Shown: piece after piece, positions 9,046 to 24,400 of the stretch | Layout: each line of letters begins with the position of its first letter | Numbering within the stretch: position 1 is the first letter of the stretch | Source: Phlebotomus papatasi | Lineage: Eukaryota; Arthropoda; Insecta; Diptera; Psychodidae | DNA length: 64,000 bases | Direction: 5' to 3' | NCBI RefSeq assembly: GCF_024763615.1 | Contig: NW_026604975.1 | Span: 17,387-81,386 of the forward strand | Notes under the pieces: model-generated | Databases searched by the model: none | Told to the model about the DNA's origin: nothing | Seen by the model: only the letters and a program-made list of their open reading frames with translations | Position numbers and translations under genes: made by a program

Positions 9046-9446
9046 CAAAGCAGTAGCAGTATCGTACTCCATAGCCAATGAAAATGCGTCCCTCAACAGT
9101 ATCGTGCTTCATAACCAATCAAAATGCTTCCTGCAGCAGTATTGTACTCCATATCCACAGACAAGCCACGCCCCCAAAACAGTATCGTGCTTCATAACCA
9201 ATCAAAATGCTTCCTGCAACAGTTTATCCACGGGCAAGCCAAGCCCATAAATCAGTATCGTGCTCTATATTCAGTTAAAATAATTAACCTAAACACAAAA
9301 GAGGACCAGGAAGGGGGAGCGGGGGCGGGGAAACCGACCTGCAGGTAGCCCACCCACCAGAGTTATCGATGTGGCGTCACAAAACAGTCTCGTGCTCCAT
9401 GGAAAGCCACGCCCACAAAACAGTACTCTGCTTCACCCTTACTACT
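9046..9446. repeat. Subterminal repeats and terminus of copy 1
   Basis: Several copies of the core CAGTATCGTGCTYCAT occur, with CCAATCAAAATGCTTCCTGC between them and CCACGCCC boxes. A G-rich tract (GGGGGAGCGGGGGCGGGG, about 9315-9332) follows. The region ends at CCTTACTACT (9437-9446). The array holds fewer 84-bp units than the same end of copy 2. Frames crossing it are repeat-generated and not genes. Confidence 0.65.
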
Positions 9447-12400
9447 CTTAAGCATATAATTCATGCGAGAAATCATTTTATTCTAACCCAAATATTTAGA
9501 GTGAAGATTAAGGATTTACTTGGGGTATTAATTATGCATATTAATTATGCAAATATTACATGATAATTCATTAACAATCTTAATTCTCTAATTAATTTAA
9601 ATTCATTAACAAACCATTTAAGAAGGAGAAATACATTTTAGAATGCTTTATTTTTCAATGAACGATTTGATAGAACTGCATTTCGTCTAGATTTATTTTG
9701 AGAAAATGATATTAAGTAGCATAAAACAATTGCCACAAAGAATAGGGATATTTAAACCTTAAGCATATAATTCATGCGAGAAATCATTTTATTCTAACCC
9801 AAATATTTAGAGTGAAGATTAAGGATTTACTTGGGGTATTAATTATGCATATTAATTATGCAAATATTACATGATAATTCATTAACCAACTTCATTCTCT
9901 AATTAATTTAAATTCTTTAACAAACCATTTAAGAAGGAGAAATACATTTTAGAATTTATTTATTATTCAAGGAATGATTAGATAGAACTGCATTTCATCG
10001 AGATTTATTTTGAGAAAATGATATTAAGTGGCATAAAACAATTGCCACGAAGAAAAGGGGTATTTAAACCTTAAGCATATAATTCATGCGAGAAATCATT
10101 TTATTCTAACCCAAATATTTAGAGTGAAGATTAAGGATTTACTTGGGGTATTAATTATGCATATTAATTATGCAAATATTACATGATAATTCATTAGCCA
10201 ACTTCATTCTCTAATTAATTTAAATTCTTTAACAAACCATTTAAGAAGGAGAAATACATTCTAGAATTTATTTATTATTCAATGAATGATTTGATAGAAC
10301 TGCATTTCATCGAGATTTATTTTGAGAAAATGATATTAAGTGGCATAAAACAATTGCCACAAAGAATAGGGATATTTAAACCTTAAGCATATAATTCATG
10401 CGAGAAATCATTTTATTCTAACCCAAATATTTAGAGTGAAGATTAAGGATTTACTTGGGGTATTAATTATGCATATTAATTATGCAAATATTACATGATA
10501 ATTTATTAACCAACTTCATTCTCTAATTAATTTAAATTCTTTAACAAACCATTTAAGAAGGAGAAATACATTCTAGAATTTATTTATTATTCAAGGAATG
10601 ATTTGATAGAACTGCATTTCATCGAGATTTATTTTGAGAAAATGATATTAAGTGGCATAAAACAATTGCCACAAAGAATAGGGATATTTAAACCTTAAGC
10701 ATATAATTCATGCGAGAAATCATTTTATTCTAACCCAAATATTTAGAGTGAAGATTAAGGATTTACTTGGGGTATTAATTATGCATATTAATTATGCAAA
10801 TATTACATGATAATTCATTAACCAACTTCATTCTCTAATTAATTTAAATTCTTTAACAAACCATTTAAGAAGGAGAAATACATTCTAGAATTTATTTATT
10901 ATTCAAGGAATGATTTGATAGAACTGCATTTCATCGAGATTTATTTTGAGAAAATGATATTAAGTGGCATAAAACAATTGCCACAAAGAATAGGGATATT
11001 TAAACCTTAAGCATATAATTCATGCGAGAAATCATTTTATTCTAACCCAAATATTTAGAGTGAAGATTAAGGATTTACTTGGGGTATTAATTATGCATAT
11101 TAATTATGCAAATATTACATGATAATTCATTAACCAACTTCATTCTCTAATTAATTTAAATTCTTTAACAAACCATTTAAGAAGGAGAAATACATTCTAG
11201 AATTTATTTATTATTCAAGGAATGATTTGATAGAACTGCATTTCATCGAGATTTATTTTGAGAAAATGATATTAAGTGGCATAAAACAATTGCCACAAAG
11301 AATAGGGATATTTAAACCTTAAGCATATAATTCATGCGAGAAATCATTTTATTCTAACCCAAATATTTAGAGTGAAGATTAAGGATTTACTTGGGGTATT
11401 AATTATGCATATTAATTATGCAAATATTACATGATAATTCATTAACCAACTTCATTCTCTAATTAATTTAAATTCATTAACAAACCATTTAAGAAGGAGA
11501 AATACATTTTAGAATGCATTTATTTTTCAATGAACGATTTGATAGAACTGCATTTCGTCTAGATTTATTTTGAGAAAATGATATTAAGTAGCATAAAACA
11601 ATTGCCACAAAGAATAGGGATATTTAAACCTTAAGCATATAATTCATGCGAGAAATCATTTTATTCTAACCCAAATATTTAGAGTGAAGATTAAGGATTT
11701 ACTTGGGGTATTAATTATGCATATTAATTATGCAAATATTACATGATAATTCATTAACCAACTTCATTCTCTAATTAATTTAAATTCTTTAACAAACCAT
11801 TTAAGAAGGAGAAATACATTCTAGAATTTATTTATTATTCAAGGAATGATTAGATAGAACTGCATTTCATCGAGATTTATTTTGAGAAAATGATATTAAG
11901 TGGCATAAAACAATTGCCACAAAGGATAGGGATATTTAAACCTTAAGCATATAATTCATGCGAGAAATCATTTTATTCTAACCCAAATATTTAGAGTGAA
12001 GATTAAGGATTTACTTGGGGTATTAATTATGCAAATATTACATGATAATTCATTAACCAACTTCATTCTCTAATTAATTTAAATTCATTAACAAACCATT
12101 TAAGAAGGAGAAATACATTTTAGAATGCATTTATTTTTCAATGAACGATTTGATAGAACTGCATTTCGTCTAGATTTATTTTGAGAAAATGATATTAAGT
12201 AGCATAAAACAATTGCCACAAAGAATAGGGATATTTAAACCTTAAGCATATAATTCATGCGAGAAATCATTTTATTCTAACACAAATATTTAGAGTGAAG
12301 ATTAAGGATTTACTTGGGGTATTAATTATGCATATTAATTATGCAAATATTACATGATAATTCATTAACCAACTTCATTCTCTAATTAATTTAAATTCTT

Positions 12401-15400
12401 TAACAAACCATTTAAGAAGGAGAAATACATTCTAGAATTTATTTATTATTCAAGGAATGATTAGATAGAACTGCATTTCATCGAGATTTATTTTGAGAAA
12501 ATGATATTAAGTGGCATAAAACAATTGCCACGAAGAAAAGGGGTATTTAAACCTTAAGCATATAATTCATGCGAGAAATCATTTTATTCTAACCCAAATA
12601 TTTAGAGTGAAGATTAAGGATTTACTTGGGGTATTAATTATGCATATTAATTATGCAAATATTACATGATAATTCATTAGCCAACTTCATTCTCTAATTA
12701 ATTTAAATTCTTTAACAAACCATTTAAGAAGGAGAAATACATTCTAGAATTTATTTATTATTCAATGAATGATTTGATAGAACTGCATTTCATCGAGATT
12801 TATTTTGAGAAAATGATATTAAGTGGCATAAAACAATTGCCACAAAGAATAGGGATATTTAAACCTTAAGCATATAATTCATGCGAGAAATCATTTTATT
12901 CTAACCCAAATATTTAGAGTGAAGATTAAGGATTTACTTGGGGTATTAATTATGCATATTAATTATGCAAATATTACATGATAATTCATTAACCAACTTC
13001 ATTCTCTAATTAATTTAAATTCATTAACAAGCCATTTAAGAAGGAGAAATACATTCTAGAATTTATTTATTATTCAAGGAATGATTTGATAGAACTGCAT
13101 TTCGTCTAGATTTATTTTGAGAAAATGATATTAAGTGGCATAAAACAATTGCCACAAAGAATAGGGATATTTAAACCTTAAGCATATAATTCATGCGAGA
13201 AATCATTTTATTCTAACCCAAATATTTAGAGTGAAGATTAAGGATTTACTTGGGGTATTAATTATGCATATTAATTATGCAAATATTACATGATAATTCA
13301 TTAACAATCTTAATTCTCTAATTAATTTAAATTCTTTAACAAACCATTTAAGAAGGAGAAATACATTTTAGAATGCATTTATTTTTCAATGAACGATTTT
13401 ATAGAACTGCATTTCGTCTAGATTTATTTTGAAAAAATGATATTAAGTGGCATAAAACAATTGCCACAAGGAATAGAGACATTTAAACCTTAAGCATATA
13501 ATTCATGCGAGAAATCATTTTATTCTAACCCAAATATTTAGAGTGAAGATTAAGGATTTACTTGGGGTATTAATTATGCATATTAATTATGCAAATATTA
13601 CATGATAATTCATTAACCAACTTCATTCTCTAATTAATTTAAATTCTTTAACAAACTATTTAAGAAGGACAAATACATTCTAGAATGTATTTATTATTAA
13701 AGGAATGATTTGATAGAACTGCATTTCATCGAGATTTATTTTGAGAAAATGATATTAAGTGGCATAAAACAATTGCCACGAAGAAAAGGGGTATTTAAAC
13801 CTTAAGCATATAATTCATGCGAGAAATCATTTTATTCTAACCCAAATATTTAGAGTGAAGATTAAGGATTTACTTGGGGTATTAATTATGCATATTAATT
13901 ATGCAAATATTACATGATAATTCATTAACCAACTTCATTCTCTAATTAATTTAAATTCTTTAACAAACCATTTAAGAAGGAGAAATACATTCTAGAATTT
14001 ATTTATTATTCAAGGAATGATTTGATAGAACTGCATTTCATCGAGATTTATTTTGAGAAAATGATATTAAGTGGCATAAAACAATTGCCACAAAGAATAG
14101 GGATATTTAAACCTTAAGCATATAATTCATGCGAGAAATCATTTTATTCTAACCCAAATATTTAGAGTGAAGATTAAGGATTTACTTGGGGTATTAATTA
14201 TGCATATTAATTATGCAAATATTACATGATAATTCATTAACAATCTTCATTATCTAATTAATTTAAATTCTTTAACAAACCATTTAAGAAGGAGAAATAC
14301 ATTCTAGAATGTATTTATTATTCAAAGAATGATTTGATAGAACTGCATTTCATCGAGATTTATTTTGAGAAAATGATATTAAGTGGCATAAAACAATTGC
14401 CACGAAGAAAAGGGGTATTTAAACCTTAAGCATATAATTCATGCGAGAAATCATTTTATTCTAACCCAAATATTTAGAGTGAAGATTAAGGATTTACTTG
14501 GGGTATTAATTATGCATATTAATTATGCAAATATTACATGATAATTCATTAACCAACTTCATTCTCTAATTAATTTAAATTCTTTAACAAACCATTTAAG
14601 AAGGAGAAATACATTCTAGAATGTATTTATTATTCAAGGAATGATTTGATAGAACTGCATTTCATCGAGATTTATTTTGAGAAAATGATATTAAGTGGCA
14701 TAAAACAATTGCCACAAAGAATAGGGATATTTAAACCTTAAGCATATAATTCATGCGAGAAATCATTTTATTCTAACCCAAATATTTAGAGTGAAGATTA
14801 AGGATTTACTTGGGGTATTAATTATGCATATTAATTATGCAAATATTACATGATAATTCATTAACAATCTTAATTCTCTAATTAATTTAAATTCTTTAAC
14901 AAACCATTTAAGAAGGAGAAATACATTTTAGAATGCATTTATTTTTCAATGAACGATTTTATAGAACTGCATTTCGTCTAGATTTATTTTGAAAAAATGA
15001 TATTAAGTGGCATAAAACAATTGCCACAAAGAATAGAGACATTTAAACCTTAAGCATATAATTCATGCGAGAAATCATTTTATTCTAACCCAAATATTTA
15101 GAGTGAAGATTAAGGATTTACTTGGGGTATTAATTATGCATATTAATTATGCAAATATTACATGATAATTCATTAACCAACTTCATTCTCTAATTAATTT
15201 AAATTCTTTAACAAACCATTTAAGAAGGAGAAATACATTCTAGAATTTATTTATTATTCAAGGAATGATTTGATAGAACTGCATTTCATCGAGATTTATT
15301 TTGAGAAAATGATATTAAGTGGCATAAAACAATTGCCACAAAGAATAGGGATATTTAAACCTTAAGCATATAATTCATGCGAGAAATCATTTTATTCTAA

Positions 15401-18400
15401 CCCAAATATTTAGAGTGAAGATTAAGGATTTACTTGGGGTATTAATTATGCATATTAATTATGCAAATATTACATGATAATTCATTAACCAACTTCATTC
15501 TCTAATTAATTTAAATTCTTTAACAAACCATTTAAGAAGGAGAAATACATTCTAGAATTTATTTATTATTCAAGGAATGATTTGATAGAACTGCATTTCA
15601 TCGAGATTTATTTTGAGAAAATGATATTAAGTGGCATAAAACAATTGCCACAAAGAATAGGGATATTTAAACCTTAAGCATATAATTCATGCGAGAAATC
15701 ATTTTATTCTAACCCAAATATTTAGAGTGAAGATTAAGGATTTACTTGGGGTATTAATTATGCATATTAATTATGCAAATATTACATGATAATTCATTAA
15801 CCAACTTCATTCTCTAATTAATTTAAATTCTTTAACAAACCATTTAAGAAGGAGAAATACATTCTAGAATTTATTTATTATTCAAGGAATGATTTGATAG
15901 AACTGCATTTCATCGAGATTTATTTTGAGAAAATGATATTAAGTGGCATAAAACAATTGCCACAAAGAATAGGGATATTTAAACCTTAAGCATATAATTC
16001 ATGCGAGAAATCATTTTATTCTAACCCAAATATTTAGAGTGAAGATTAAGGATTTACTTGGGGTATTAATTATGCATATTAATTATGCAAATATTACATG
16101 ATAATTCATTAACCAACTTCATTCTCTAATTAATTTAAATTCATTAACAAACCATTTAAGAAGGAGAAATACATTTTAGAATGCATTTATTTTTCAATGA
16201 ACGATTTGATAGAACTGCATTTCGTCTAGATTTATTTTGAGAAAATGATATTAAGTGGCATAAAACAATTGCCACAAAGAATAGGGATATTTAAACCTTA
16301 AGCATATAATTCATGCGAGAAATCATTTTATTCTAACCCAAATATTTAGAGTGAAGATTAAGGATTTACTTGGGGTATTAATTATGCATATTAATTATGC
16401 AAATATTACATGATAATTCATTAACCAACTTCATTCTCTAATTAATTTAAATTCTTTAACAAACCATTTAAGAAGGAGAAATACATTCTAGAATTTATTT
16501 ATTATTCAAGGAATGATTAGATAGAACTGCATTTCATCGAGATTTATTTTGAGAAAATGATATTAAGTGGCATAAAACAATTGCCACAAAGGATAGGGAT
16601 ATTTAAACCTTAAGCATATAATTCATGCGAGAAATCATTTTATTCTAACCCAAATATTTAGAGTGAAGATTAAGGATTTACTTGGGGTATTAATTATGCA
16701 AATATTACATGATAATTCATTAACCAACTTCATTCTCTAATTAATTTAAATTCATTAACAAACCATTTAAGAAGGAGAAATACATTTTAGAATGCATTTA
16801 TTTTTCAATGAACGATTTGATAGAACTGCATTTCGTCTAGATTTATTTTGAGAAAATGATATTAAGTAGCATAAAACAATTGCCACAAAGAATAGGGATA
16901 TTTAAACCTTAAGCATATAATTCATGCGAGAAATCATTTTATTCTAACACAAATATTTAGAGTGAAGATTAAGGATTTACTTGGGGTATTAATTATGCAT
17001 ATTAATTATGCAAATATTACATGATAATTCATTAACCAACTTCATTCTCTAATTAATTTAAATTCTTTAACAAACCATTTAAGAAGGAGAAATACATTCT
17101 AGAATTTATTTATTATTCAAGGAATGATTAGATAGAACTGCATTTCATCGAGATTTATTTTGAGAAAATGATATTAAGTGGCATAAAACAATTGCCACGA
17201 AGAAAAGGGGTATTTAAACCTTAAGCATATAATTCATGCGAGAAATCATTTTATTCTAACCCAAATATTTAGAGTGAAGATTAAGGATTTACTTGGGGTA
17301 TTAATTATGCATATTAATTATGCAAATATTACATGATAATTCATTAGCCAACTTCATTCTCTAATTAATTTAAATTCTTTAACAAACCATTTAAGAAGGA
17401 GAAATACATTCTAGAATTTATTTATTATTCAATGAATGATTTGATAGAACTGCATTTCATCGAGATTTATTTTGAGAAAATGATATTAAGTGGCATAAAA
17501 CAATTGCCACAAAGAATAGGGATATTTAAACCTTAAGCATATAATTCATGCGAGAAATCATTTTATTCTAACCCAAATATTTAGAGTGAAGATTAAGGAT
17601 TTACTTGGGGTATTAATTATGCATATTAATTATGCAAATATTACATGATAATTCATTAACCAACTTCATTCTCTAATTAATTTAAATTCATTAACAAGCC
17701 ATTTAAGAAGGAGAAATACATTCTAGAATTTATTTATTATTCAAGGAATGATTTGATAGAACTGCATTTCGTCTAGATTTATTTTGAGAAAATGATATTA
17801 AGTGGCATAAAACAATTGCCACAAAGAATAGGGATATTTAAACCTTAAGCATATAATTCATGCGAGAAATCATTTTATTCTAACCCAAATATTTAGAGTG
17901 AAGATTAAGGATTTACTTGGGGTATTAATTATGCATATTAATTATGCAAATATTACATGATAATTCATTAACAATCTTAATTCTCTAATTAATTTAAATT
18001 CTTTAACAAACCATTTAAGAAGGAGAAATACATTTTAGAATGCATTTATTTTTCAATGAACGATTTTATAGAACTGCATTTCGTCTAGATTTATTTTGAA
18101 AAAATGATATTAAGTGGCATAAAACAATTGCCACAAGGAATAGAGACATTTAAACCTTAAGCATATAATTCATGCGAGAAATCATTTTATTCTAACCCAA
18201 ATATTTAGAGTGAAGATTAAGGATTTACTTGGGGTATTAATTATGCATATTAATTATGCAAATATTACATGATAATTCATTAACCAACTTCATTCTCTAA
18301 TTAATTTAAATTCTTTAACAAACTATTTAAGAAGGACAAATACATTCTAGAATGTATTTATTATTCAAGGAATGATTTGATAGAACTGCATTTCATCGAG

Positions 18401-21400
18401 ATTTATTTTGAGAAAATGATATTAAGTGGCATAAAACAATTGCCACGAAGAAAAGGGGTATTTAAACCTTAAGCATATAATTCATGCGAGAAATCATTTT
18501 ATTCTAACCCAAATATTTAGAGTGAAGATTAAGGATTTACTTGGGGTATTAATTATGCATATTAATTATGCAAATATTACATGATAATTCATTAACCAAC
18601 TTCATTCTCTAATTAATTTAAATTCTTTAACAAACCATTTAAGAAGGAGAAATACATTCTAGAATTTATTTATTATTCAAGGAATGATTTGATAGAACTG
18701 CATTTCATCGAGATTTATTTTGAGAAAATGATATTAAGTGGCATAAAACAATTGCCACAAAGAATAGGGATATTTAAACCTTAAGCATATAATTCATGCG
18801 AGAAATCATTTTATTCTAACCCAAATATTTAGAGTGAAGATTAAGGATTTACTTGGGGTATTAATTATGCATATTAATTATGCAAATATTACATGATAAT
18901 TCATTAACAATCTTCATTATCTAATTAATTTAAATTCTTTAACAAACCATTTAAGAAGGAGAAATACATTCTAGAATGTATTTATTATTCAAAGAATGAT
19001 TTGATAGAACTGCATTTCATCGAGATTTATTTTGAGAAAATGATATTAAGTGGCATAAAACAATTGCCACGAAGAAAAGGGGTATTTAAACCTTAAGCAT
19101 ATAATTCATGCGAGAAATCATTTTATTCTAACCCAAATATTTAGAGTGAAGATTAAGGATTTACTTGGGGTATTAATTATGCATATTAATTATGCAAATA
19201 TTACATGATAATTCATTAACCAACTTCATTCTCTAATTAATTTAAATTCTTTAACAAACCATTTAAGAAGGAGAAATACATTCTAGAATGTATTTATTAT
19301 TCAAGGAATGATTTGATAGAACTGCATTTCATCGAGATTTATTTTGAGAAAATGATATTAAGTGGCATAAAACAATTGCCACAAAGAATAGGGATATTTA
19401 AACCTTAAGCATATAATTCATGCGAGAAATCATTTTATTCTAACCCAAATATTTAGAGTGAAGATTAAGGATTTACTTGGGGTATTAATTATGCATATTA
19501 ATTATGCAAATATTACATGATAATTCATTAACAATCTTAATTCTCTAATTAATTTAAATTCTTTAACAAACCATTTAAGAAGGAGAAATACATTTTAGAA
19601 TGCATTTATTTTTCAATGAACGATTTTATAGAACTGCATTTCGTCTAGATTTATTTTGAAAAAATGATATTAAGTGGCATAAAACAATTGCCACAAAGAA
19701 TAGAGATATTTAAACCTTAAGCATATAATTCATGCGAGAAATCATTTTATTCTAACCCAAATATTTAGAGTGAAGATTAAGGATTTACTTGGGGTATTAA
19801 TTATGCATATTAATTATGCAAATATTACATGATAATTCATTAACCAACTTCATTCTCTAATTAATTTAAATTCTTTAACAAACCATTTAAGAAGGAGAAA
19901 TACATTCTAGAATGTATTTATTATTCAAAGAATGATTTGATAGAACTGCATTTCATCGAGATTTATTTTGAGAAAATGATATTAAGTGGCATAAAACAAT
20001 TGCCACGAAGAAAAGGGGTATTTAAACCTTAAGCATATAATTCATGCGAGAAATCATTTTATTCTAACCCAAATATTTAGAGTGAAGATTAAGGATTTAC
20101 TTGGGGTATTAATTATGCATATTAATTATGCAAATATTACATGATAATTCATTAACAATCTTCATTCTCTAATTAATTTAAATTCATTAACAAACCATTT
20201 AAGAAGGAGAAATACATTTTAGAATGCATTTATTTTTCAATGAACGATTTTATAGAACTGCATTTCGTCTAGATTTATTTTGAAAAAATGATATTAAGTG
20301 GCATAAAACAATTGCCACAAAGAATAGGGATATTTAAACCTTAAGCATATAATTCATGCGAGAAATCATTTTATTCTAACCCAAATATTTAGAGTGAAGA
20401 TTAAGGATTTACTTGGGGTATTAATTATGCATATTAATTATGCAAATATTACATGATAATTCATTAACAATCTTAATTCTCTAATTAATTTAAATTCTTT
20501 AACAAACCATTTAAGAAGGAGAAATACATTTTAGAATGCATTTATTTTTCAATGAACGATTTGATAGAACTGCATTTCGTCTAGATTTATTTTGAGAAAA
20601 TGATATTAAGTGGCATAAAACAATTGCCACAAAGAATAGGGATATTTAAACCTTAAGCATATAATTCATGCGAGAAATCATTTTATTCTAACCCAAATAT
20701 TTAGAGTGAAGATTAAGGATTTACTTGGGGTATTAATTATGCATATTAATTATGCAAATATTACATGATAATTCATTAACAATCTTCATTCTCTAATTAA
20801 TTTAAATTCTTTAACAAACCATTTAAGAAGGAGAAATACATTCTAGAATTTATTTATTATTCAAGAATGATTTGATAGAACTGCATTTCATCGAGATTTA
20901 TTTTGAGAAAATGATATTAAGTGGCATAAAACAATTGCCACAAAGAATAGGGATATTTAAACCTTAAGCATATAATTCATGCGAGAAATCATTTTATTCT
21001 AACCCAAATATTTAGAGTGAAGATTAAGGATTTACTTGGGGTATTAATTATGCATATTAATTATGCAAATATTACATGATAATTCATTAACAATCTTAAT
21101 TCTCTAATTAATTTAAATTCATTAACAAACCATTTAAGAAGGAGAAATACATTTTAGAATGCATTTATTTTTCAATGAACGATTTGATAGAACTGCATTT
21201 CGTCTAGATTTATTTTGAGAAAATGATATTAAGTGGCATAAAACAATTGCCACAAAGAATAGGGATATTTAAACCTTAAGCATATAATTCATGCGAGAAA
21301 TCATTTTATTCTAACCCAAATATTTAGAGTGAAGATTAAGGATTTACTTGGGGTATTAATTATGCATATTAATTATGCAAATATTACATGATAATTCATT

Positions 21401-24400
21401 AACAATCTTAATTCTCTAATTAATTTAAATTCTTTAACAAACCATTTAAGAAGGAGAAATACATTTTAGAATGCATTTATTTTTCAATGAACGATTTGAT
21501 AGAACTGCATTTCGTCTAGATTTATTTTGAGAAAATGATATTAAGTGGCATAAAACAATTGCCACAAAGAATAGGGATATTTAAACCTTAAGCATATAAT
21601 TCATGCGAGAAATCATTTTATTCTAACCCAAATATTTAGAGTGAAGATTAAGGATTTACTTGGGGTATTAATTATGCATATTAATTATGCAAATATTACA
21701 TGATAATTCATTAACCAACTTCATTCTCTAATTAATTTAAATTCTTTAACAAACCATTTAAGAAGGAGAAATACATTCTAGAATTTATTTATTATTCAAG
21801 GAATGATTTGATAGAACTGCATTTCGTCGAGATTTATTTTGAGAAAATGATATTAAGTGGCATAAAACAATTGCCACAAAGAATAGGGATATTTAAACCT
21901 TAAGCATATAATTCATGCGAGAAATCATTTTATTCTAACCCAAATATTTAGAGTGAAGATTAAGGATTTACTTGGGGTATTAATTATGCATATTAATTAT
22001 GCAAATATTACATGATAATTCATTAACAATCTTCATTCTCTAATTAATTTAAATTCTTTAACAAACCATTTAAGAAGGAGAAATACATTCTAGAATTTAT
22101 TTATTATTCAAGGAATGATTTGATAGAACTGCATTTCATCGAGATTTATTTTGAGAAAATGATATTAAGTGGCATAAAACAATTGCCACAAAGAATAGGG
22201 ATATTTAAACCTTAAGCATATAATTCATGCGAGAAATCATTTTATTCTAACCCAAATATTTAGAGTGAAGATTAAGGATTTACTTGGGGTATTAATTATG
22301 CATATTAATTATGCAAATATTACATGATAATTCATTAACAATCTTCATTCTCTAATTAATTTAAATTCTTTAACAAACCATTTAAGAAGGAGAAATACAT
22401 TCTAGAATTTATTTATTATTCAAGGAATGATTTGATAGAACTGCATTTCATCGAGATTTATTTTGAGAAAATGATATTAAGTGGCATAAAACAATTGCCA
22501 CAAAGAATAGGGATATTTAAACCTTAAGCATATAATTCATGCGAGAAATCATTTTATTCTAACCCAAATATTTAGAGTGAAGATTAAGGATTTACTTGGG
22601 GTATTAATTATGCATATTAATTATGCAAATATTACATGATAATTCATTAACAATCTTAATTCTCTAATTAATTTAAATTCTTTAACAAACCATTTAAGAA
22701 GGAGAAATACATTTTAGAATGCATTTATTTTTCAATGAACGATTTGATAGAACTGCATTTCGTCTAGATTTATTTTGAGAAAATGATATTAAGTGGCATA
22801 AAACAATTGCCACAAAGAATAGGGATATTTAAACCTTAAGCATATAATTCATGCGAGAAATCATTTTATTCTAACCCAAATATTTAGAGTGAAGATTAAG
22901 GATTTACTTGGGGTATTAATTATGCATATTAATTATGCAAATATTACATGATAATTCATTAACCAACTTCATTCTCTAATTAATTTAAATTCTTTAACAA
23001 ACCATTTAAGAAGGAGAAATACATTCTAGAATTTATTTATTATTCAAGGAATGATTTGATAGAACTGCATTTCATCGAGATTTATTTTGAGAAAATGATA
23101 TTAAGTGGCATAAAACAATTGCCACAAAGAATAGGGATATTTAAACCTTAAGCATATAATTCATGCGAGAAATCATTTTATTCTAACCCAAATATTTAGA
23201 GTGAAGATTAAGGATTTACTTGGGGTATTAATTATGCATATTAATTATGCAAATATTACATGATAATTCATTAACAATCTTCATTCTCTAATTAATTTAA
23301 ATTCTTTAACAAACCATTTAAGAAGGAGAAATACATTCTAGAATTTATTTATTATTCAAGGAATGATTTGATAGAACTGCATTTCATCGAGATTTATTTT
23401 GAGAAAATGATATTAAGTGGCATAAAACAATTGCCACAAAGAATAGGGATATTTAAACCTTAAGCATATAATTCATGCGAGAAATCATTTTATTCTAACC
23501 CAAATATTTAGAGTGAAGATTAAGGATTTACTTGGGGTATTAATTATGCATATTAATTATGCAAATATTACATGATAATTCATTAACAATCTTAATTCTC
23601 TAATTAATTTAAATTCATTAACAAACCATTTAAGAAGGAGAAATACATTTTAGAATGCATTTATTTTTCAATGAACGATTTGATAGAACTGCATTTCGTC
23701 TAGATTTATTTTGAGAAAATGATATTAAGTGGCATAAAACAATTGCCACAAAGAATAGGGATATTTAAACCTTAAGCATATAATTCATGCGAGAAATCAT
23801 TTTATTCTAACCCAAATATTTAGAGTGAAGATTAAGGATTTACTTGGGGTATTAATTATGCATATTAATTATGCAAATATTACATGATAATTCATTAACC
23901 AACTTCATTCTCTAATTAATTTAAATTCTTTAACAAACCATTTAAGAAGGAGAAATACATTCTAGAATTTATTTATTATTCAAGGAATGATTTGATAGAA
24001 CTGCATTTCATCGAGATTTATTTTGAGAAAATGATATTAAGTGGCATAAAACAATTGCCACAAAGAATAGGGATATTTAAACCTTAAGCATATAATTCAT
24101 GCGAGAAATCATTTTATTCTAACCCAAATATTTAGAGTGAAGATTAAGGATTTACTTGGGGTATTAATTATGCATATTAATTATGCAAATATTACATGAT
24201 AATTCATTAACAATCTTCATTCTCTAATTAATTTAAATTCATTAACAAACCATTTAAGAAGGAGAAATACATTTTAGAATGCATTTATTTTTCAATGAAC
24301 GATTTGATAGAACTGCATTTCGTCTAGATTTATTTTGAGAAAATGATATTAAGTGGCATAAAACAATTGCCACAAAGAATAGGGATATTTAAACCTTAAG

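Larger units (their letters stand above)
1..9446. mobile_element. Giant palindromic element, copy 1 (left end outside window)
   Basis: Positions 1-4261 recur inverted at about 4416-7607: 1-60 is the reverse complement of about 7548-7607, and gene A encodes the same protein in both arms. From 7608 to 9446 the right arm continues to the terminus CCTTACTACT, which abuts satellite DNA. By comparison with copy 2 about 1.8 kb of the left end is missing from the window. The two arms differ at only scattered positions, for example near 472 and 1776. The right inner arm has lost the 5' half of gene C and its upstream DNA. The arms carry gene A, a RING gene and gene C; there is no transposase, integrase or polymerase, so the element is non-autonomous as seen. 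The AG...CT ends recall Maverick/Polinton elements, but no matching 6-bp target duplication is visible. Confidence 0.8.

Noticed and set aside
9124..9563. Short plus-strand frames at the right end of copy 1
   Set aside because: They translate the subterminal repeats and the start of the satellite; the residues are periodic and no start or splice context supports them.
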